From Flavobacterium covae (lineage in GTDB: Bacteria; Bacteroidota; Bacteroidia; Flavobacteriales; Flavobacteriaceae): a stretch of DNA of 64,000 bases. The translations under genes and the position numbers were made by a program. The stretch is from NCBI GenBank assembly GCA_019565575.1, contig CP067379.1:558001-622000 (forward strand). Direction: 5' to 3'. Within the stretch, counting starts at the first letter, position 1, and every line of letters starts with the position of its first letter. Shown piece after piece: positions 11,671 to 22,140 of the stretch. A model generated the notes under the pieces. The model did not search any database. It was not told where the DNA came from and saw only the letters and a list, made by a program, of their open reading frames with translations.

Positions 11671-12495
11671 ATGAAACGAATTTTAGTCCCAACCGATTTC
11701 TCTCAACATGCAGAATACGCACTTAAAGTTGCTGCTCAATTTGCAAAAAAACACAATGCTGAAATCTATTTATTACATTTATTAGAATTACCTGGTCAAG
11801 GCAATGACACCGTTACACATGGTCATGATATTCCTGAAATTATCTTTTTAAAAATGCCATAACGAACAGAATGGATGATTTGTTAGAAGAAGAATATTTA
11901 GACGGAATAGAAATTTCTAAAATAATCCAAATAGATCATCCATTTGAAGGAATCATGAAAACGATGCAAAACAATTCATTCGACCTTATTATAATGGGAT
12001 CTCATGGTGCCAGCGGGATTAAAGAAATGTTTGTAGGCTCAAACACTGAAAAAGTAGCTCGAAACTCAAATGTTCCTGTTCTAGTCATCAAAGAAGAAAA
12101 TACCGATTTCAAAGTGGATCATTTTGTATTTGCTTCCAGATTTTTCAGACGAAATCAAAAAACCATTCGAAAGCGTAGCTCTTTTTGCGAACGAACTAGA
12201 AGCCACACTACATCTTGTTAACATAAATACACCTAACAATTTTCGTTCTACCCAAAATGCACAAAATTTAATGAACGATTTTGCCAGTCAATTTAATATT
12301 AACAAATACGAAACTCACATATATAATGATGTCAATGTAGAAACAGGTATATTAAACATAGCCAATGATCTAAACGCAGAATTAATTGGAATGTGTACAC
12401 ACGGGAGAAAAGGATTAGCGCATTTTTTCAATGGAAGCATAAGCGAAAGCCTAGTAAATCACGCTAAAAAACCTGTAATTACTTTTAAAATATAA
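11671..12495 (+). CDS. universal stress protein with two tandem Usp domains
   Basis: Soluble nucleotide-binding stress protein. Domain 1 (residues 1 to about 145) starts MKRILVPTDFSQHAEYAL and has GSHGASGIKEMFVGSNTEKVA, the UspA ATP-binding signature. Domain 2 has ASDFSDEIKKPFESVALFA and CTHGRKGLAHFFNGSISESLV. Two breaks occur: a short T/A run at about 11844-11853, and CTTCCAG at 12133-12139. Correcting both gives about 274 residues. It is divergent from rimP. Exact role unknown. Confidence 0.88.
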
Positions 12496-12502
12496 GATTC
12501 TA

Positions 12503-12589
12503 AAAAAAGAGGGATCTAAAAACAGTAGCTCAACATTTCGTCTGTCACAGAAATGACATGATTGCAAACTTTAGGATACCCTCTTTTTT
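12503..12589 (+). terminator. long-loop terminator after the universal stress gene
   Basis: Arms AAAAAAGAGGG (12503-12513) and CCCTCTTTTTT (12579-12589) pair perfectly. An inner small hairpin is formed by tgtca (12543-12547) and tgaca (12554-12558). The right arm ends in T6. Confidence 0.65.
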
Positions 12590-12982
12590 ACAACGTTAAT
12601 ATCTCCGTAATATACAACAGCAAACCAAATAAAGTTTCGAATTTCAAAAATCAGTAATTCCCACAAATAAAACACAAATACAAAATTTATTTTCGTTTAA
12701 ATACAACACATAATCTACACCAATCAAAAAAGACAACTATACCCCCATATATCATCTAAAAACACACCCCTCAACCTAAACACATAGTATCCTAAATATT
12801 AATACTATTTATCTATTCTTAACCCTACATAAAACAACACTTACACCTGTATTCTCAACTTTTATTTCTATAAAAATCAATCACATAACAAACTCCCTAA
12901 AACAACATCATTACAATCTCATACAACAAAGTAAAATCATTACCAAAAAATTTGTAAGTTTGAAACTCTTTAATCTTATTTT
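12590..12982. other. non-coding spacer with extreme G depletion on the plus strand
   Basis: About 390 bp with no open frame worth calling. From roughly 12715 to 12945 the plus strand is made almost only of A, C and T, with very few G. I see no tRNA, clear hairpin or repeat. The promoter of the HupE-like gene must lie at its right end, but no exact TAnnTTTG is evident. Confidence 0.6.
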
Positions 12983-13576
12983 ATGCAAGAATTTTGGTTA
13001 TACTTTGAAATCGGCCTAAAACACGTATTGAACATAAATGCCTATGACCATATATTATTCCTAATTGGAATGACAATTCCTTATTCATTTAATGACTGGA
13101 AAAAATGGTTAACACTAGTAAGTTTATTTACTTTAGGTCATTCTATTTCTCTCATTCTTTCTGTATTTGGAATAATTTACATAAAAGAAAATCTAGTCGA
13201 ATTTTTAATCCCAATTACGATTTTAATTGTAGCACTTTTTAATCTTTTTACTGCTGGAAAAAGTTCAAAGAAAGAAAGCATAACCTTAATCACAATTGTA
13301 ACATTACTGTTCGGAATAATACATGGCTTAGGATTCTCGAACTACTTCAAAACATTATTACCAGGAAGCAAATCTGACAAAGTATTACCTCTCGCAGAAT
13401 TTGCACTTGGCATTGAGAGCGCACAAATAATAGTTGTTTTCGTTGTTCTAATAATTTCATTTATAATTCAATCTGTTTTTCGTTTTTCAAAAAGAGATTG
13501 GACCTTGGTTATGTCTTCTTTTATAATAGGAGTTGTAACTCCACTAATCATACAAAGCCCTATATGGCATAGATAA
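12983..13576 (+). CDS. HupE/UreJ-family membrane protein
   Basis: 197 residues with about six hydrophobic segments. The N-terminal stretch GLKHVLNINAYDHILFLIG and the histidine-containing FGIIHGLGFSNYF match the HupE/UreJ_2 family, related to nickel/cobalt or other metal permeases of hydrogenase and urease loci. No hydrogenase or urease gene is nearby, so the substrate is unknown. It ends 1 bp before the dCMP deaminase gene, so the two are probably cotranscribed. Confidence 0.8.
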   Translation: MQEFWLYFEIGLKHVLNINAYDHILFLIGMTIPYSFNDWKKWLTLVSLFTLGHSISLILSVFGIIYIKENLVEFLIPITILIVALFNLFTAGKSSKKESITLITIVTLLFGIIHGLGFSNYFKTLLPGSKSDKVLPLAEFALGIESAQIIVVFVVLIISFIIQSVFRFSKRDWTLVMSSFIIGVVTPLIIQSPIWHR

Positions 13577-13577
13577 A

Positions 13578-14009
13578 ATGAAAGAAAAAATCAACAAATA
13601 TGATACTGCTTACCTCCGTTTGGCAAGAGAATGGAGCAAGCTTTCTTACTGCAAAAGGAAACAAGTAGGAGCAATTATAGTCAGAGATAGGATGATTATA
13701 TCAGACGGGTACAATGGTACTCCTTCTGGATTTGACAATTGCTGTGAAGACGAAAACAATCTAACACACTGGTATGTTTTACACGCAGAAGCAAATGCCA
13801 TATTAAAAGTCGCTAATTCAACACAATCATGCAATCAAGCTACTCTTTACATAACACTTTCACCATGCAGAGAATGTTCTAAACTAATTCATCAAGCAGG
13901 TATAAAAAGAGTAGTCTATCATGAAAAATACAAAGATGACTCTGGCTTAATTTTTTTAGAAAAAGCAGGAGTTGTAGTACAACAAATTGAAAACTTAGAT
14001 TCAGAATAA
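13578..14009 (+). CDS. dCMP deaminase family protein (ComEB-like)
   Basis: Zinc-dependent deaminase making dUMP from dCMP for dTMP synthesis. Zinc/catalytic motifs HAEANAI (near residue 70) and PCRECSK (near 97) are intact. The N-terminal KRKQVGAIIVRD and DGYNGTPSGFDNCCE match dCMP deaminases. At 143 residues it has the family length. It directly follows the HupE-like gene. Confidence 0.92.
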   Translation: MKEKINKYDTAYLRLAREWSKLSYCKRKQVGAIIVRDRMIISDGYNGTPSGFDNCCEDENNLTHWYVLHAEANAILKVANSTQSCNQATLYITLSPCRECSKLIHQAGIKRVVYHEKYKDDSGLIFLEKAGVVVQQIENLDSE

Positions 14010-14028
14010 AATAAAAAATACGATTGAA

Positions 14029-14646
14029 TTATTTTATTTTTTGACGCACAGTATCATGACTATGTGTTTCTATACCTTTGTTCCATAAAACTAATATTTC
14101 TGTTGCCACTGCCGCCCCACTTCCAGCTGCTATTGCTAACTGACTTCTATGTCCTGAAAGAGTTCCGCAAACATACACTCCTTCTTTTACTTTGTAATCA
14201 ATGTTTTTTAATTGAATACGATTTTTCTCAGGCAACGACTTTTGGTGTGGTTCAACGTATTCATTCAACCCTTCAATATTAAACATATTTGAAGCCCCTA
14301 CTCCCACTACCACTACTTGAGTTACAAATACATTTTTATTAGTAGTTATCTCAAAACCATTTTCAATGGGCAATACTTTTAACACTTTTTCGTCTGCAAT
14401 CTGCACAATATGCTTGTACGTATTTTGCAACTGATCTAATGATTCAATCAACAAATCAGCCCCTAACTTACCAAAGGACACACCATAAGCATTATAAAAA
14501 ATAGCGTCTTGCAATGATGATGTTTTTTGATGAGTAAAAATCCCTATTCTTTTATCCTTAACAAAATCTTTATTTTTCGCAGAACCCAAGACCATGGCAC
14601 AAGACACACCTGAAGCACCTCCTCCAACAATTAGCACATCAAACAT
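14029..14646 (-). CDS. small FAD/NAD(P)-dependent oxidoreductase, thioredoxin reductase-like
   Basis: 205 residues beginning with the dinucleotide-binding motif DVLIVGGGASGVSCAM. The C-terminal part has GVYVCGTLSGHRSQLAIAAGSGAAVA, the FAD-contact segment of pyridine nucleotide-disulfide reductases. The redox-active CxxC and the NAD-binding insert of classical thioredoxin reductase are missing, so the protein is shorter than that family and its partner is unknown. It overlaps the upstream small membrane gene by one base (TAATG), suggesting translational coupling. An intact CTGAAG occurs at about 14610. Confidence 0.75.
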   Translation of the reverse strand: MFDVLIVGGGASGVSCAMVLGSAKNKDFVKDKRIGIFTHQKTSSLQDAIFYNAYGVSFGKLGADLLIESLDQLQNTYKHIVQIADEKVLKVLPIENGFEITTNKNVFVTQVVVVGVGASNMFNIEGLNEYVEPHQKSLPEKNRIQLKNIDYKVKEGVYVCGTLSGHRSQLAIAAGSGAAVATEILVLWNKGIETHSHDTVRQKIK

Positions 14647-14852
14647 TACAAATGATTCTTTAATTTATTTTCAATTGATTTTGAAAGATTGAAAATCAAT
14701 AAAATAACTATGGCACACAAAACAGACAATATGCCTATCAAAGCTACCAAACTATCTCCGCTAAACAAATCTTCAAGATTAAGCATTGTAACATTAACAC
14801 TAATCAACACAACTCCCAATACTAAAACTATATACGTAAAAATCTTCATCAC
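14646..14852 (-). CDS. small two-helix membrane protein
   Basis: 68 residues with two hydrophobic stretches (about 5-23 and 34-55) and a basic C-terminus. No recognised family. It is translationally coupled to the flavoprotein that follows through TAATG, which suggests a shared function. The alternative start at the second Met shortens it by one residue. Confidence 0.6.
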   Translation of the reverse strand: MMKIFTYIVLVLGVVLISVNVTMLNLEDLFSGDSLVALIGILSVLCAIVILLIFNLSKSIENKLKNHL

Positions 14853-14888
14853 CTTTCTTTTTAAAAAACAAAACTACAGTTTTTCACT

Positions 14889-15465
14889 CTAAACAAACAA
14901 TCCTTTAACATTAGCAGCAAATAATTTAACAGCTATTGCTAATAATACAACACCAAAAACTTTTCGCACCACCCCTAAACCTGTTGGCCCTAGTAGTTTT
15001 TCAATTTTACCTGATAGCTTCCAGAACTGTATATACTATAATTATATTAAACAAAATAGCTACCACTATATTAATTGACTGATATTCAGAACGCAAAGAC
15101 AATAAAGTAGTCATGGTTCCAGCTCCCGCAATCAAAGGAAATGCTAAAGGAACAATACTAGCGGTTTTAGGCTCCTCATCTTTATAAATACTAATACCTA
15201 ATATCATTTCAAGTGCTAAAAAAAACAAAACAATAGCCCCTGCAACGGCAAAAGACTTAACATCTACTCCAATAAATTTCAACATTCCTTCTCCCACAAA
15301 AAGAAACATAATCATAATCAATCCTGAAACGGAACTGGCTCGCTCAGCATGAATATGCCCTATCTTATTTCGTAAATCTACAATTATAGGTATAGAGCCC
15401 ACAATATCAATAACAGCAAACAAGACCATTCCCACAGTCAACACTTCTCTCCAATCAAAATTCAT
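14889..15465 (-). CDS. MarC-family integral membrane protein
   Basis: UPF0056/MarC family, of unknown transport role, with about six membrane segments. Recognisable features are LFAVIDIVGSIPIIVDL, ALEMILGI and PLAFPLIAGAGTMTTLLSL. The start at 15463-15465 (MNFDWREV) is preferred over an upstream Met. An apparent stop at about 15007 is caused by CTTCCAG at 15018-15024. Removing one C continues the frame through VLKLSGKIEKLLGPTG and GVVRKVFGVVLLAIAVKLF to the stop at 14889-14891, giving 191 residues. Confidence 0.88.
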
Positions 15466-15551
15466 AACGTATCGTTTTGTAAAATATTTTGGAAATATAC
15501 TAATTTCAAACAATTAACAAAACTACAAACCTAATTATTGTTTCTTATTTG

Positions 15552-15559
15552 TAATTTTG
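15552..15559 (+). promoter_or_regulatory. -7 element TAATTTTG upstream of DUF3109 gene
   Basis: Exact TAnnTTTG match 21 bp before the ATG at 15581. Confidence 0.5.
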
Positions 15560-15580
15560 CAGCACAAAAAATAAAATCCC

Positions 15581-16147
15581 ATGTTTCAAATTGGCAAAAC
15601 GATTGTCTCAGAAGACATTTTAGAAAAAGAATTCGTATGCAATTTAACTTCTTGTAAAGGAGCTTGCTGTATTGATGGAGATGCCGGTGCTCCTTTACTA
15701 GAAGAAGAATTACCAGTTTTAGAAACCATTTATCCAAAAATAAAACACCTCCTAAGACCAGAAGGCATTGAAGCTATCAATAACCAAGGCACATGGGTTA
15801 AAGATAAAGACCAAGAACTTGGAACACCTCTAATAGATAACAAAGATTGTGCTTATGTCATTTTTAAAGAAGGAAATGCTTTATGCGGTATAGAAGAAGC
15901 TTATAACCAAGGATTAGTTGATTGGAAAAAACCCATCTCTTGTCATCTTTACCCTATTAGAATAAAAAGATTCACAAGTTTTCAGGCAGTAAATTATGAT
16001 CGTTGGGATATTTGCTCAGACGCTTGTTCTTTAGGAAAAGAACTTAAGGTTCCTATTTATAAATTTGTAAAAGACGCTTTGGTAAGAAGATTCGGATCTG
16101 AATGGTATGAAGAGCTAGAAACGGTAGCAAGAGAATATTATAAATAG
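15581..16147 (+). CDS. DUF3109 family cysteine-rich protein
   Basis: 188 residues. Conserved cysteines occur in CNLTSCKGACC (near 23), DCAYV, ALCGIE, ISCHLYPIR and CSDACSLG, a pattern of the DUF3109/YkgJ-type proteins thought to bind iron-sulfur or zinc. No experimentally established role. It stands alone between divergent marC and the ribonucleotide reductase genes. Confidence 0.85.
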   Translation: MFQIGKTIVSEDILEKEFVCNLTSCKGACCIDGDAGAPLLEEELPVLETIYPKIKHLLRPEGIEAINNQGTWVKDKDQELGTPLIDNKDCAYVIFKEGNALCGIEEAYNQGLVDWKKPISCHLYPIRIKRFTSFQAVNYDRWDICSDACSLGKELKVPIYKFVKDALVRRFGSEWYEELETVAREYYK

Positions 16148-16545
16148 TAAAAAACAGAAAACATCAAGTTTACAAGATTAACACTACCTACAAACACTAC
16201 AAAATAAGCTTTTTTACGTTTATTTTGTAGTTAAATCCGCATATTACTATTGTTAAATTACCAACTAATATACGACTGAATATTCATTCAAAAAACACCC
16301 TCTTTTTCAAAACCTAAAACCCCCTTATTTTACAAGGATTAGCGAATATACAAAATCACAAAAAACTGATTTACAATTACTTAACTTTTTAGTAAAGAAT
16401 AACTTACATTTACATCATTTGTTAAAAACTCACTTGAAATGTGAATAACTATTCTTTCTTTTTTGAGTCTAAATTTAAATCTTTGCACTCCCCAATTACA
16501 TGTAATTATTCAAATCATTTTAAAACTATAATTCCAGATATAGAT
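16148..16545. other. 398-bp non-coding region upstream of nrdB
   Basis: No gene is supported. An upstream GTG frame from 16441 is only an extension of nrdB and lacks similarity to the family. A near-match to the -7 element (AATCTTTG, 16478-16485) is the best promoter candidate, about 60 nt before the nrdB ATG. I could not find a convincing NrdR box. Confidence 0.45.
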
Positions 16546-17524
16546 ATGGCTACTATTGAACCCATTTTACAAGAAAATAAAGACCGTTTTGTGATCTTCC
16601 CAATTAAACATCACGACATTTGGGAGTGGTACAAAAAAATGGAAGCAAGCTTCTGGACAGCAGAAGAAATAGATTTGCATCAAGATTTAACTGATTGGAA
16701 TACCAAACTAAATGAAGATGAAAAATACTTCATTAAACACATTCTAGCTTTTTTTGCTGCATCTGATGGGATTGTAAACGAAAATCTTGCTGAAAATTTT
16801 GTAAACGAAGTTCAATATCCTGGAAGCTAAATTCTTTTATGGATTTCAGATCATGATGGAGAATATTCATAGTGAAACTTACTCATTATTAATAGACACT
16901 TATGTAAAAGATGATGTAGAAAAAGATCAGTTGTTTCATGCTATTGAAGTTTTTCCTGCTATCAAGAAAAAAGCACAATGGGCTTTACGATGGATTGAAT
17001 CTGATTCATTTGCTGAAAGATTAATAGCGTTTGCCGCAGTAGAAGGTATCTTTTTTTCTGGAGCATTTTGCTCTATTTATTGGTTAAAAAAACGCGGATT
17101 AATGCCTGGATTAACCTTTTCTAATGAATTAATCTCTCGAGACGAAGGTGTACACTGTGATTTTGCTGTACATTTACATAATCACCACTTAATCAATAAA
17201 GTATCCAAAGAAAGAATTACCGAAATCATAGTAGATGCCTTAAATATAGAACGCGAATTTATAACAGAGTCACTTCCTGTTTCGTTAATAGGAATGAATG
17301 CTGTCTTAATGACTCAATACTTAGAATTTGTAGCAGATAGACTCTTAGTTGAGCTCAGCTGCGCTAAAGTTTTTAATGCTACTAATCCTTTTGATTTTAT
17401 GGACATGATTTCTTTGCAAGGAAAAACCAATTTTTTCGAAAAAAGAGTTGCAGAATATCAAAAAGCAGGCGTAATGAACAATGAGGAAGAATCAAATAAA
17501 TTTTCATTAGACGCAGATTTCTAA
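16546..17524 (+). CDS. nrdB: class I ribonucleotide reductase, small (R2) subunit
   Basis: Holds the radical cofactor used by NrdA to make deoxynucleotides. Metal ligands appear in order: Asp/Glu in [13 protein letters not shown]-type [18 protein letters not shown], and [11 protein letters not shown]. The break at 16820-16826 (CTGGAAG) falls inside the second ligand block. Removing one G restores [13 protein letters not shown] and a 325-residue protein. The start at 16546 (MATIEPILQ) matches the family N-terminus. nrdA follows after 138 bp. Confidence 0.95.
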
Positions 17525-17662
17525 AATACATCTGATAAATCTAAAATCTATCAGATCTAAAAAACATCCATAGTAAAAGTCGGGAGACCTGATGTTTTAA
17601 AAAATTTTATTATTAACAAGAAAACAAAGAAGGGATTTTTTGTTTTCAAAAAGAAAAAAACT

Positions 17663-20072
17663 ATGTACGTAGTAAAAAGAGATGGGCATAAAGAACCCGT
17701 AATGTTTGACAAAATTACAGATAGAATTAAAAAACTATGTTATGGTCTAAACGACATGGTAGATGCAGTAAAAGTTGCCATGCGAGTAATTGAAGGTCTA
17801 TATGATGGCGTAACCACTTCTGAATTAGACAATTTAGCTGCCGAAACAGCAGCAGCTATGACTGTTACACATCCTGATTATGCACAACTAGCTGCTAGAA
17901 TTGCCATTTCTAACTTACACAAAAACACCAAAAAATCGTTTTCAGAAACGATGAATGACATGTTTCACTATATAAGTCCACGTACTAGAAAAGAAGCTCC
18001 TCTTATTTCAGATGAAGTACATAAAGTAATTATGGAAAACGCTGCTTTTCTTGATTCACATGTAATCTACAATCGTGATTTCAACTACGATTATTTCGGA
18101 TTTAAAACATTAGAACGCTCCTACCTCCTTAAAATAAATGGCAAAATAGCCGAACGCCCACAACACATGTTAATGCGTGTAGCAATTGGAATTCATCTAA
18201 ACGACTTAGAATCCGTAATAGAAACATACGAATTGATGTCTAAAAAGTTTTTCACACACGCTACTCCAACACTTTTCAACGCAGGAACTCCAAAACCTCA
18301 AATGTCTTCTTGTTTTCTTTTAGCTATGCAAGATGATAGTATTGATGGTATTTATGACACACTAAAACAAACTGCTAAAATCTCACAATCTGCTGGAGGT
18401 ATTGGTCTATCAATCCACAATGTACGAGCTACAGGATCCTACATTAGAGGAACTAACGGCACCTCTAACGGAATTGTGCCCATGTTAAGAGTTTTTAACG
18501 ACACTGCTCGTTATGTAGACCAAGGAGGAGGAAAACGCAAAGGAAGTTTTGCTATATATATCGAAACTTGGCATGCCGATATTATGGATTTCTTAGATTT
18601 AAAGAAAAATCATGGAAAAGAAGAAATGCGCGCTCGTGATCTATTTTACGCCATGTGGACTTCTGATTTATTCATGAAACGCGTAGAAGATGATGATAAA
18701 TGGACATTGATGTGCCCTAACGAATGTCCTGGTTTATATGATGTATATGGAGAAGAATTTGAAACTTTATATACTCAATACGAAAATGAAGGTCGTGGCC
18801 GTAAAATAATCAAAGCTCGTGAACTGTGGGAAAAGATTCTAGAATCACAAATTGAAACTGGAACCCCATATATGTTATACAAAGATGCTGCCAATCGCAA
18901 ATCCAATCAAAAGAATTTAGGAACTATTCGTTCTTCAAATCTATGTACAGAAATTATGGAATACACTTCTGCGGATGAAATAGCAGTATGCAACTTGGCA
19001 TCTTTATCATTACCTATGTTTATAGAAGAAGGTAAATTCAATCATGAATTACTATATAAAGTAACAAAACGAGTTACTCGCAATCTAAACAAAGTAATTG
19101 ACAGAAATTATTATCCTGTAAAAGAAGCTGAAAACTCTAACATGCGTCATCGCCCAATAGGATTAGGAGTACAAGGTCTAGCTGATGCTTTTATTTTATT
19201 ACGTATGCCCTTTACAAGCGATGAAGCTAAAAAAATTAAACCAAGAAATATTTGAAACAATGTATTTTGCTGCCGTAGAAACCTCTATGGAAATGGCAAA
19301 AGAAGAAGGATCTTACTCGACTTTCAAAGGCTCACCAATATCTGAAGGACAATTTCAATATAATCTTTGGGGAATAAAAGACGAAGAATTATCAGGTCGT
19401 TGGGATTGGGCTACATTAAGAAAAGAAGTAGTAAAACACGGCGTTCGAAATTCTTTATTAATGGCACCAATGCCTACTGCCTCTACCTCTCAGATCCTTG
19501 GAAACAACGAAGCCTTTGAACCCTATACTTCAAATATTTATACGCGTCGTGTTCTTTCTGGTGAATTTATTGTAGTAAATAAACATTTATTAGAAGATCT
19601 TGTAAAATGCGGACTATGGAATGAGGAACTAAAACAAGAAATAATGCGCCATAACGGTTCTGTTCAAAACATTGATCGCATTCCTCAAGATTTAAAAGAT
19701 TTATACAAAACGGTTTGGGAAATGTCTATGAAAGATATTATTGATATGTCTCGTCAACGCGGATATTTTATTGACCAATCTCAATCATTAAATTTATTTA
19801 TGGAAGGGGCAACCTTTGCCAAATTGACCTCTATGCACTTTTACGCATGGAAATCAGGTTTAAAAACAGGTATGTACTACTTAAGAACTAAAGCAGCAGT
19901 AGATGCTATTAAGTTCACTTTAAACAATGAAAAAAAAGCAGAATCCTCAGAATCTCCAAAAGAAACTGAATTAGTAATACCAGAAGTCGAAATGACAACA
20001 GAAGAGTTCAGAGCAATGATTGAACGCTCTCGTAATGCAGAACCAGAAGACTGCGAGATGTGCGGATCTTAA
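17663..20072 (+). CDS. nrdA: class I ribonucleotide reductase, large (R1) subunit
   Basis: Reduces ribonucleoside diphosphates. The N-terminal ATP-cone starts [19 protein letters not shown]. Catalytic features are SSCFLL near 212, NLCTEI near 425, and the C-terminal redox pair in CEMCGS. The frame breaks at an A7 run (about 19229-19237). Removing one A restores [22 protein letters not shown] and about 802 residues. An intact CTGAAG lies at about 19341. A terminator follows at 20105. Confidence 0.95.
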
Positions 20073-20104
20073 CCAGTAATTTCAACCTAAACAACACACA
20101 TTCT

Positions 20105-20130
20105 TAACAGCCATCAAATGATGGCTGTTA
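20105..20130 (+). terminator. nrdBA terminator
   Basis: Perfect 12-bp arms taacagccatca (20105-20116) and tgatggctgtta (20119-20130) with a 2-nt loop, followed by tatttt. Confidence 0.8.
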
Positions 20131-20219
20131 TATTTTAAAAAGAAGAAATTACAGCTAGAAAAGATGTCAAATAATATCCTTATATTTATTTTAAATACTC
20201 AACAAAACAATTAAAATAA

Positions 20220-20659
20220 ATGAAACTAATCCGTACAACATCTGACAATCTTGATTTCAAATACTTAACACATTTATTTGATGAATATTTAACAGATATT
20301 GATGGTGATCAGAAAGATTTTTTTGCTCATTACAACAATAAATATTTAGCACATGTTTTAGTAATTTACAAAAATGGACAAGCAGTAGGTTGTGGTGGTT
20401 TTAAAGAATACAATCAAGAAACAGCAGAAATAAAAAGAATGTTTGTTCATCCAGATCAACGTAAAAAGGAATAGCCACACTTCTTTTAAATGAAATTGAA
20501 AAATGGGCAAATGAATACGGTTATCAAAAGTTCATTTTAGAAACCTCTCCTAAGCTTAAAAATGCCATTTCATTGTATAAAAAATTAGGCTATTATACAA
20601 TACCAAATTTTGGACAATACATAGGTATAAAAAACAGTATTTGCATGAAAAAATCTTAG
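20220..20659 (+). CDS. GNAT family N-acetyltransferase
   Basis: Acetyl-CoA-dependent acetyltransferase of unknown substrate. The acetyl-CoA site is VGCGGFKEY followed by IKRMFVHPDQRKKGIATLLL, and the C-terminal strand is NAISLYKKLGYY. The frame is broken at an A5 run at about 20462-20467. Adding one A joins the halves into about 146 residues. It lies between nrdA and the dNTPase gene. Confidence 0.85.
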
Positions 20660-20746
20660 GTGTATTCAACAAAATTAAAAAACAAATAACACTATACTAA
20701 AAAAAGTAATTTTACTATATTCGACCACTCTAAAATCTAAATTCCA

Positions 20747-22090
20747 ATGATGAACTGGGAACAACTTTTATCTTTAAAACGACAAGGTGATACTAGCAAA
20801 CGATTACGCAAAGAACAAGATGAAACAAGACTAGGTTTTGAAGTTGATTATGATCGCGTAATATTTTCGGCAGCCTTTAGAAGTTTACAAGATAAAACTC
20901 AAGTTATTCCATTATCCAAAACTGATTTTGTACACACACGATTAACTCATAGTCTTGAAGTTTCGGTTGTAGGACGTTCCTTGGGTCGTTTAGTCGGTAA
21001 AAAAATACTTGAAAAATACCCTTATCTACAGGAAATACATGGATATCAAGCTAATGATTTTGGAGCTATTGTAGCAGCAGCAGCTTTAGCCCATGATATA
21101 GGAAATCCTCCTTTTGGACATTCAGGGGAAAAAGCCATCGGCGAATATTTTTCTATTGGTAATGGACAAAAATTCAAAAATCAACTAACCTCAAAAGAAT
21201 GGCAAGATCTAATAGATTTTGAAGGAAATGCAAATGGTTTCTCTGTCTTAACGAGTTCCCGTCCAGGAGTAGAAGGCGGGTTAAGACTAACTTACGCTAC
21301 TTTAGGTTCCTTTATGAAATATCCTAAAGAAAGCCTTCCAAAAAGACCAACTTCCAATATATCGGATAAAAAGTACGGCTTCTTTCAACAAGATAAAATC
21401 TTTTTTAAAGAAATAGCAGAAGAATTAGGATTAATTCCTAACAAATTAGAAAGTGATATAAAATATGAACGTCATCCTCTGGCATATCTTGTTGAAGCTG
21501 CCGATGATATTTGTTATACCATCATAGATTTTGAAGACGGGATCAACCTAGGTCTAGTCTCTGAAGACTATGCTCTAGAATATTTAATTAAACTAGTAAA
21601 AGATTCCATAGACACTTCAAAATACAACGCATTAACCACAAAAGAAGACCGAATCAGCTATTTGAGAGCACTAGCAATAGGCAGTCTAATAAATGATGCT
21701 GTTACTGTTTTTATTGAAAATGAAGAATTAATTCTTCAAGGCAAATTTCCTTATGCTCTGACAGAAAAATCAAAATACAAAGCACAAATGAATGACATCA
21801 TTAATCTTAGCATAAAAAATATTTACCAAAGTAAAGAAGTCATTGAAAAAGAAATAAACGGTTATCAAATCATCAATAACTTATTAGACAAGTTCATCAC
21901 GGCATATAACAATAAATTTGAAGGCAACGAAACTAATTTTGATAAGCTTCTATTAAAAATTCTACCCGAAAAACACAATATAGAAAAAGAAAGCCTCTAT
22001 GAACGTCTATTACATATTTGTCATTTCATTTCTATGCTCACTGATGGAAATGCTCTACTATACAATAAAATGATTTCTACAAAAAACTAA
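20747..22090 (+). CDS. dgt: deoxyguanosinetriphosphate triphosphohydrolase (dNTPase)
   Basis: HD-domain enzyme that removes triphosphate from dNTPs. The 447-residue protein has RTRLTHSLEV-like VHTRLTHSLEVSVVGR (first His), the metal-binding HDIGNPPFGHSGE near residue 115, and HPLAYLVEAADDICY near 247. An intact CTGAAG at about 21560 is followed by A. Its position behind nrdBA places synthesis and destruction of dNTPs side by side. Confidence 0.93.
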   Translation: MMNWEQLLSLKRQGDTSKRLRKEQDETRLGFEVDYDRVIFSAAFRSLQDKTQVIPLSKTDFVHTRLTHSLEVSVVGRSLGRLVGKKILEKYPYLQEIHGYQANDFGAIVAAAALAHDIGNPPFGHSGEKAIGEYFSIGNGQKFKNQLTSKEWQDLIDFEGNANGFSVLTSSRPGVEGGLRLTYATLGSFMKYPKESLPKRPTSNISDKKYGFFQQDKIFFKEIAEELGLIPNKLESDIKYERHPLAYLVEAADDICYTIIDFEDGINLGLVSEDYALEYLIKLVKDSIDTSKYNALTTKEDRISYLRALAIGSLINDAVTVFIENEELILQGKFPYALTEKSKYKAQMNDIINLSIKNIYQSKEVIEKEINGYQIINNLLDKFITAYNNKFEGNETNFDKLLLKILPEKHNIEKESLYERLLHICHFISMLTDGNALLYNKMISTKN

Positions 22091-22140
22091 ATACTTAGTT
22101 ACAAAAAAAATACTTCATGCTTAATCAAATACATTAAATT

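Noticed and set aside
16441..16545. N-terminal extension of NrdB from a GTG codon
   Set aside because: The extra residues do not resemble R2 proteins and the ATG at 16546 gives the normal N-terminus.
16820..16826. Programmed frameshifting in nrdB, infB, dxs and others
   Set aside because: The breaks share a sequence motif or homopolymer but not a gene context, slippery-site geometry or known recoding family; a read-error explanation covers all of them.
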